Below, piece after piece: positions 63,300 through 64,000 of a DNA stretch of 64,000 bases. Numbering within the stretch: the first letter of the stretch is position 1; the number at the start of each line of letters is the position of its first letter. This DNA comes from Methanobacterium sp. ERen5 (lineage in GTDB: Archaea; Methanobacteriota; Methanobacteria; Methanobacteriales; Methanobacteriaceae). The translations under genes and the position numbers were made by a program. The notes under the pieces are model-generated. The model was not told where the DNA came from. It did no database searches and worked only from the letters and a program-made list of their open reading frames with translations. Location: the NCBI GenBank assembly GCA_024167805.1, contig CP099988.1, positions 1,186,001 to 1,250,000 on the forward strand, given 5' to 3'.

Positions 63300-64000
63300 A
63301 TGAAGATATTGGCAGTGGATATAGGTGTAGGCACCCAGGATATTATGTTGTATGACTCAGAAGATACAATGGAAAATTCTTTTAAAATGGTAATGCCCTC
63401 TCCAACCAGGATAATTGCAGAGAAAATTAGAAACCATCACAACGATATTTTTATTAAGGGAAGTACCATGGGCGGAGGTCCAATCAACAAGGCCATAAAA
63501 CATCATTTGGATCGCGGTTACAAAGTAGTAATGACAGAAAGCGCAGCAAAAACTGTTAGGGACGATCTAGATCGGGTGAAACAATTTGGAATAACCATAA
63601 TACCTGACAATGAGAAACATCCTGAACTGGGGTCTGTTGAACTGAAAGACATCGATCTAGATTCAATAGAAGAAGCATTCTCCAAGTTTGATGTGGAAAT
63701 GGACTTTGATGAGTTGGGGATTGCTGTCCAGGATCATGGATACATGGCTGGAATGGGAGATAGAAACTTCAGATTCATGAAGATCAAAGAAAAACTGAAT
63801 GTTCCAAGAAGGCCTGAAGAATTTTCTTACCATGGTGATGTTCCAGAATATTTCTCACGAATGAATGCGGTAGTAAAATCTCTTAATGGTTATAAACCAA
63901 TCATGATGGACTCTAAATTTGCATCAGTGTGTGGTGCTACTTGTGATGATTATGTGAAAGATCTTGAAAGTTACATCGTCATGGATATTGGTAATGGCCA
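63300..64000 (+). CDS. DUF1786-type ASKHA-fold protein (N-terminal part, runs off the window)
   Basis: About 233 residues are visible: MKILAVDIGVGTQDIMLYD at the start (a phosphate-1 loop of actin/sugar-kinase folds), FIKGSTMGGGPINKAI, VQDHGYMAGMGDRNFRF, and ESYIVMDIGNG at the edge (phosphate-2 loop). This fits the DUF1786 family seen in methanogens and some bacteria, of unknown function. The ATG at 63300 lies very near a GGAG, which makes the exact start uncertain. Confidence 0.65.
   Translation, partial: MKILAVDIGVGTQDIMLYDSEDTMENSFKMVMPSPTRIIAEKIRNHHNDIFIKGSTMGGGPINKAIKHHLDRGYKVVMTESAAKTVRDDLDRVKQFGITIIPDNEKHPELGSVELKDIDLDSIEEAFSKFDVEMDFDELGIAVQDHGYMAGMGDRNFRFMKIKEKLNVPRRPEEFSYHGDVPEYFSRMNAVVKSLNGYKPIMMDSKFASVCGATCDDYVKDLESYIVMDIGNG

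Overview
The window is from a low-GC chromosome of a hydrogenotrophic methanogen, most likely a mesophilic member of the Methanobacteriales (Methanobacterium-like). The evidence is mtd (F420-dependent methylene-H4MPT dehydrogenase), methanogenesis marker protein 12, a fused Fae/Hps enzyme, CbiMNQ metal uptake, a cobyrinate/Ni-sirohydrochlorin diamide synthase, the fused Kae1-Bud32 protein, archaeal ThrRS, archaeal S15 and the AcnX subunit of the archaeal mevalonate pathway. I found two tandem tRNA-Val genes and no rRNA.

Layout. 1-7.3 kb is mainly an information-processing operon on the minus strand (kae1-bud32, xtp, rpsO, DHH nuclease, acnX), preceded by a HAD phosphatase and the start of hef. 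7.4-24.2 kb is amino-acid, nucleotide and envelope metabolism (CobT-like, uppP, ilvE, surE, mmp12-ilvC-ilvN-ilvB, purD, argF, argS, signal peptidase, ilvD). 24.5-40.5 kb holds thrS, a ParA/SegA plus ParB-like pair, a radical-SAM/HhH protein, cbiA/cfbB, mtd, hisB-ferredoxin-flavoproteins, cbiMNQ and fae-hps. 41-44 kb has a lipoprotein and an adhesin-like surface protein. 43.9-54.7 kb is a defence island (DUF262/DUF1524 protein, AlbA_2 protein, type I restriction-modification, PIN-like nuclease). 55-61.7 kb looks like an integrated genetic element (GIY-YIG nuclease, iterons, primase-helicase-like ATPase, AbrB regulator, a wHTH-like protein with operator palindromes, tyrosine recombinase). The window closes with trpB2 and the start of a DUF1786 gene.

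Most interesting candidate. A ParA/SegA-type ATPase (26.6 kb) overlaps a 139-residue protein. That protein carries the ParB N-terminal ParA-interaction motif (LGRGLDALI) on a basic linker, but in place of the ParB nuclease/HTH domain it has a different small C-terminal domain. The pair is bracketed by tandem arrays of a 7-bp unit, TTATAAC/G, and three more such arrays lie in intergenic DNA at 9.4, 35.28 and 35.38 kb. This looks like a segregation locus with dispersed centromere-like sites, which is inference from the sequence.

Sequence quality. At least fifteen genes are interrupted by single-base shifts, nearly all one base short inside a homopolymer run. This pattern is far more typical of sequencing error than of gene decay. 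I give the reconstructed full gene spans and name the affected run in each entry.
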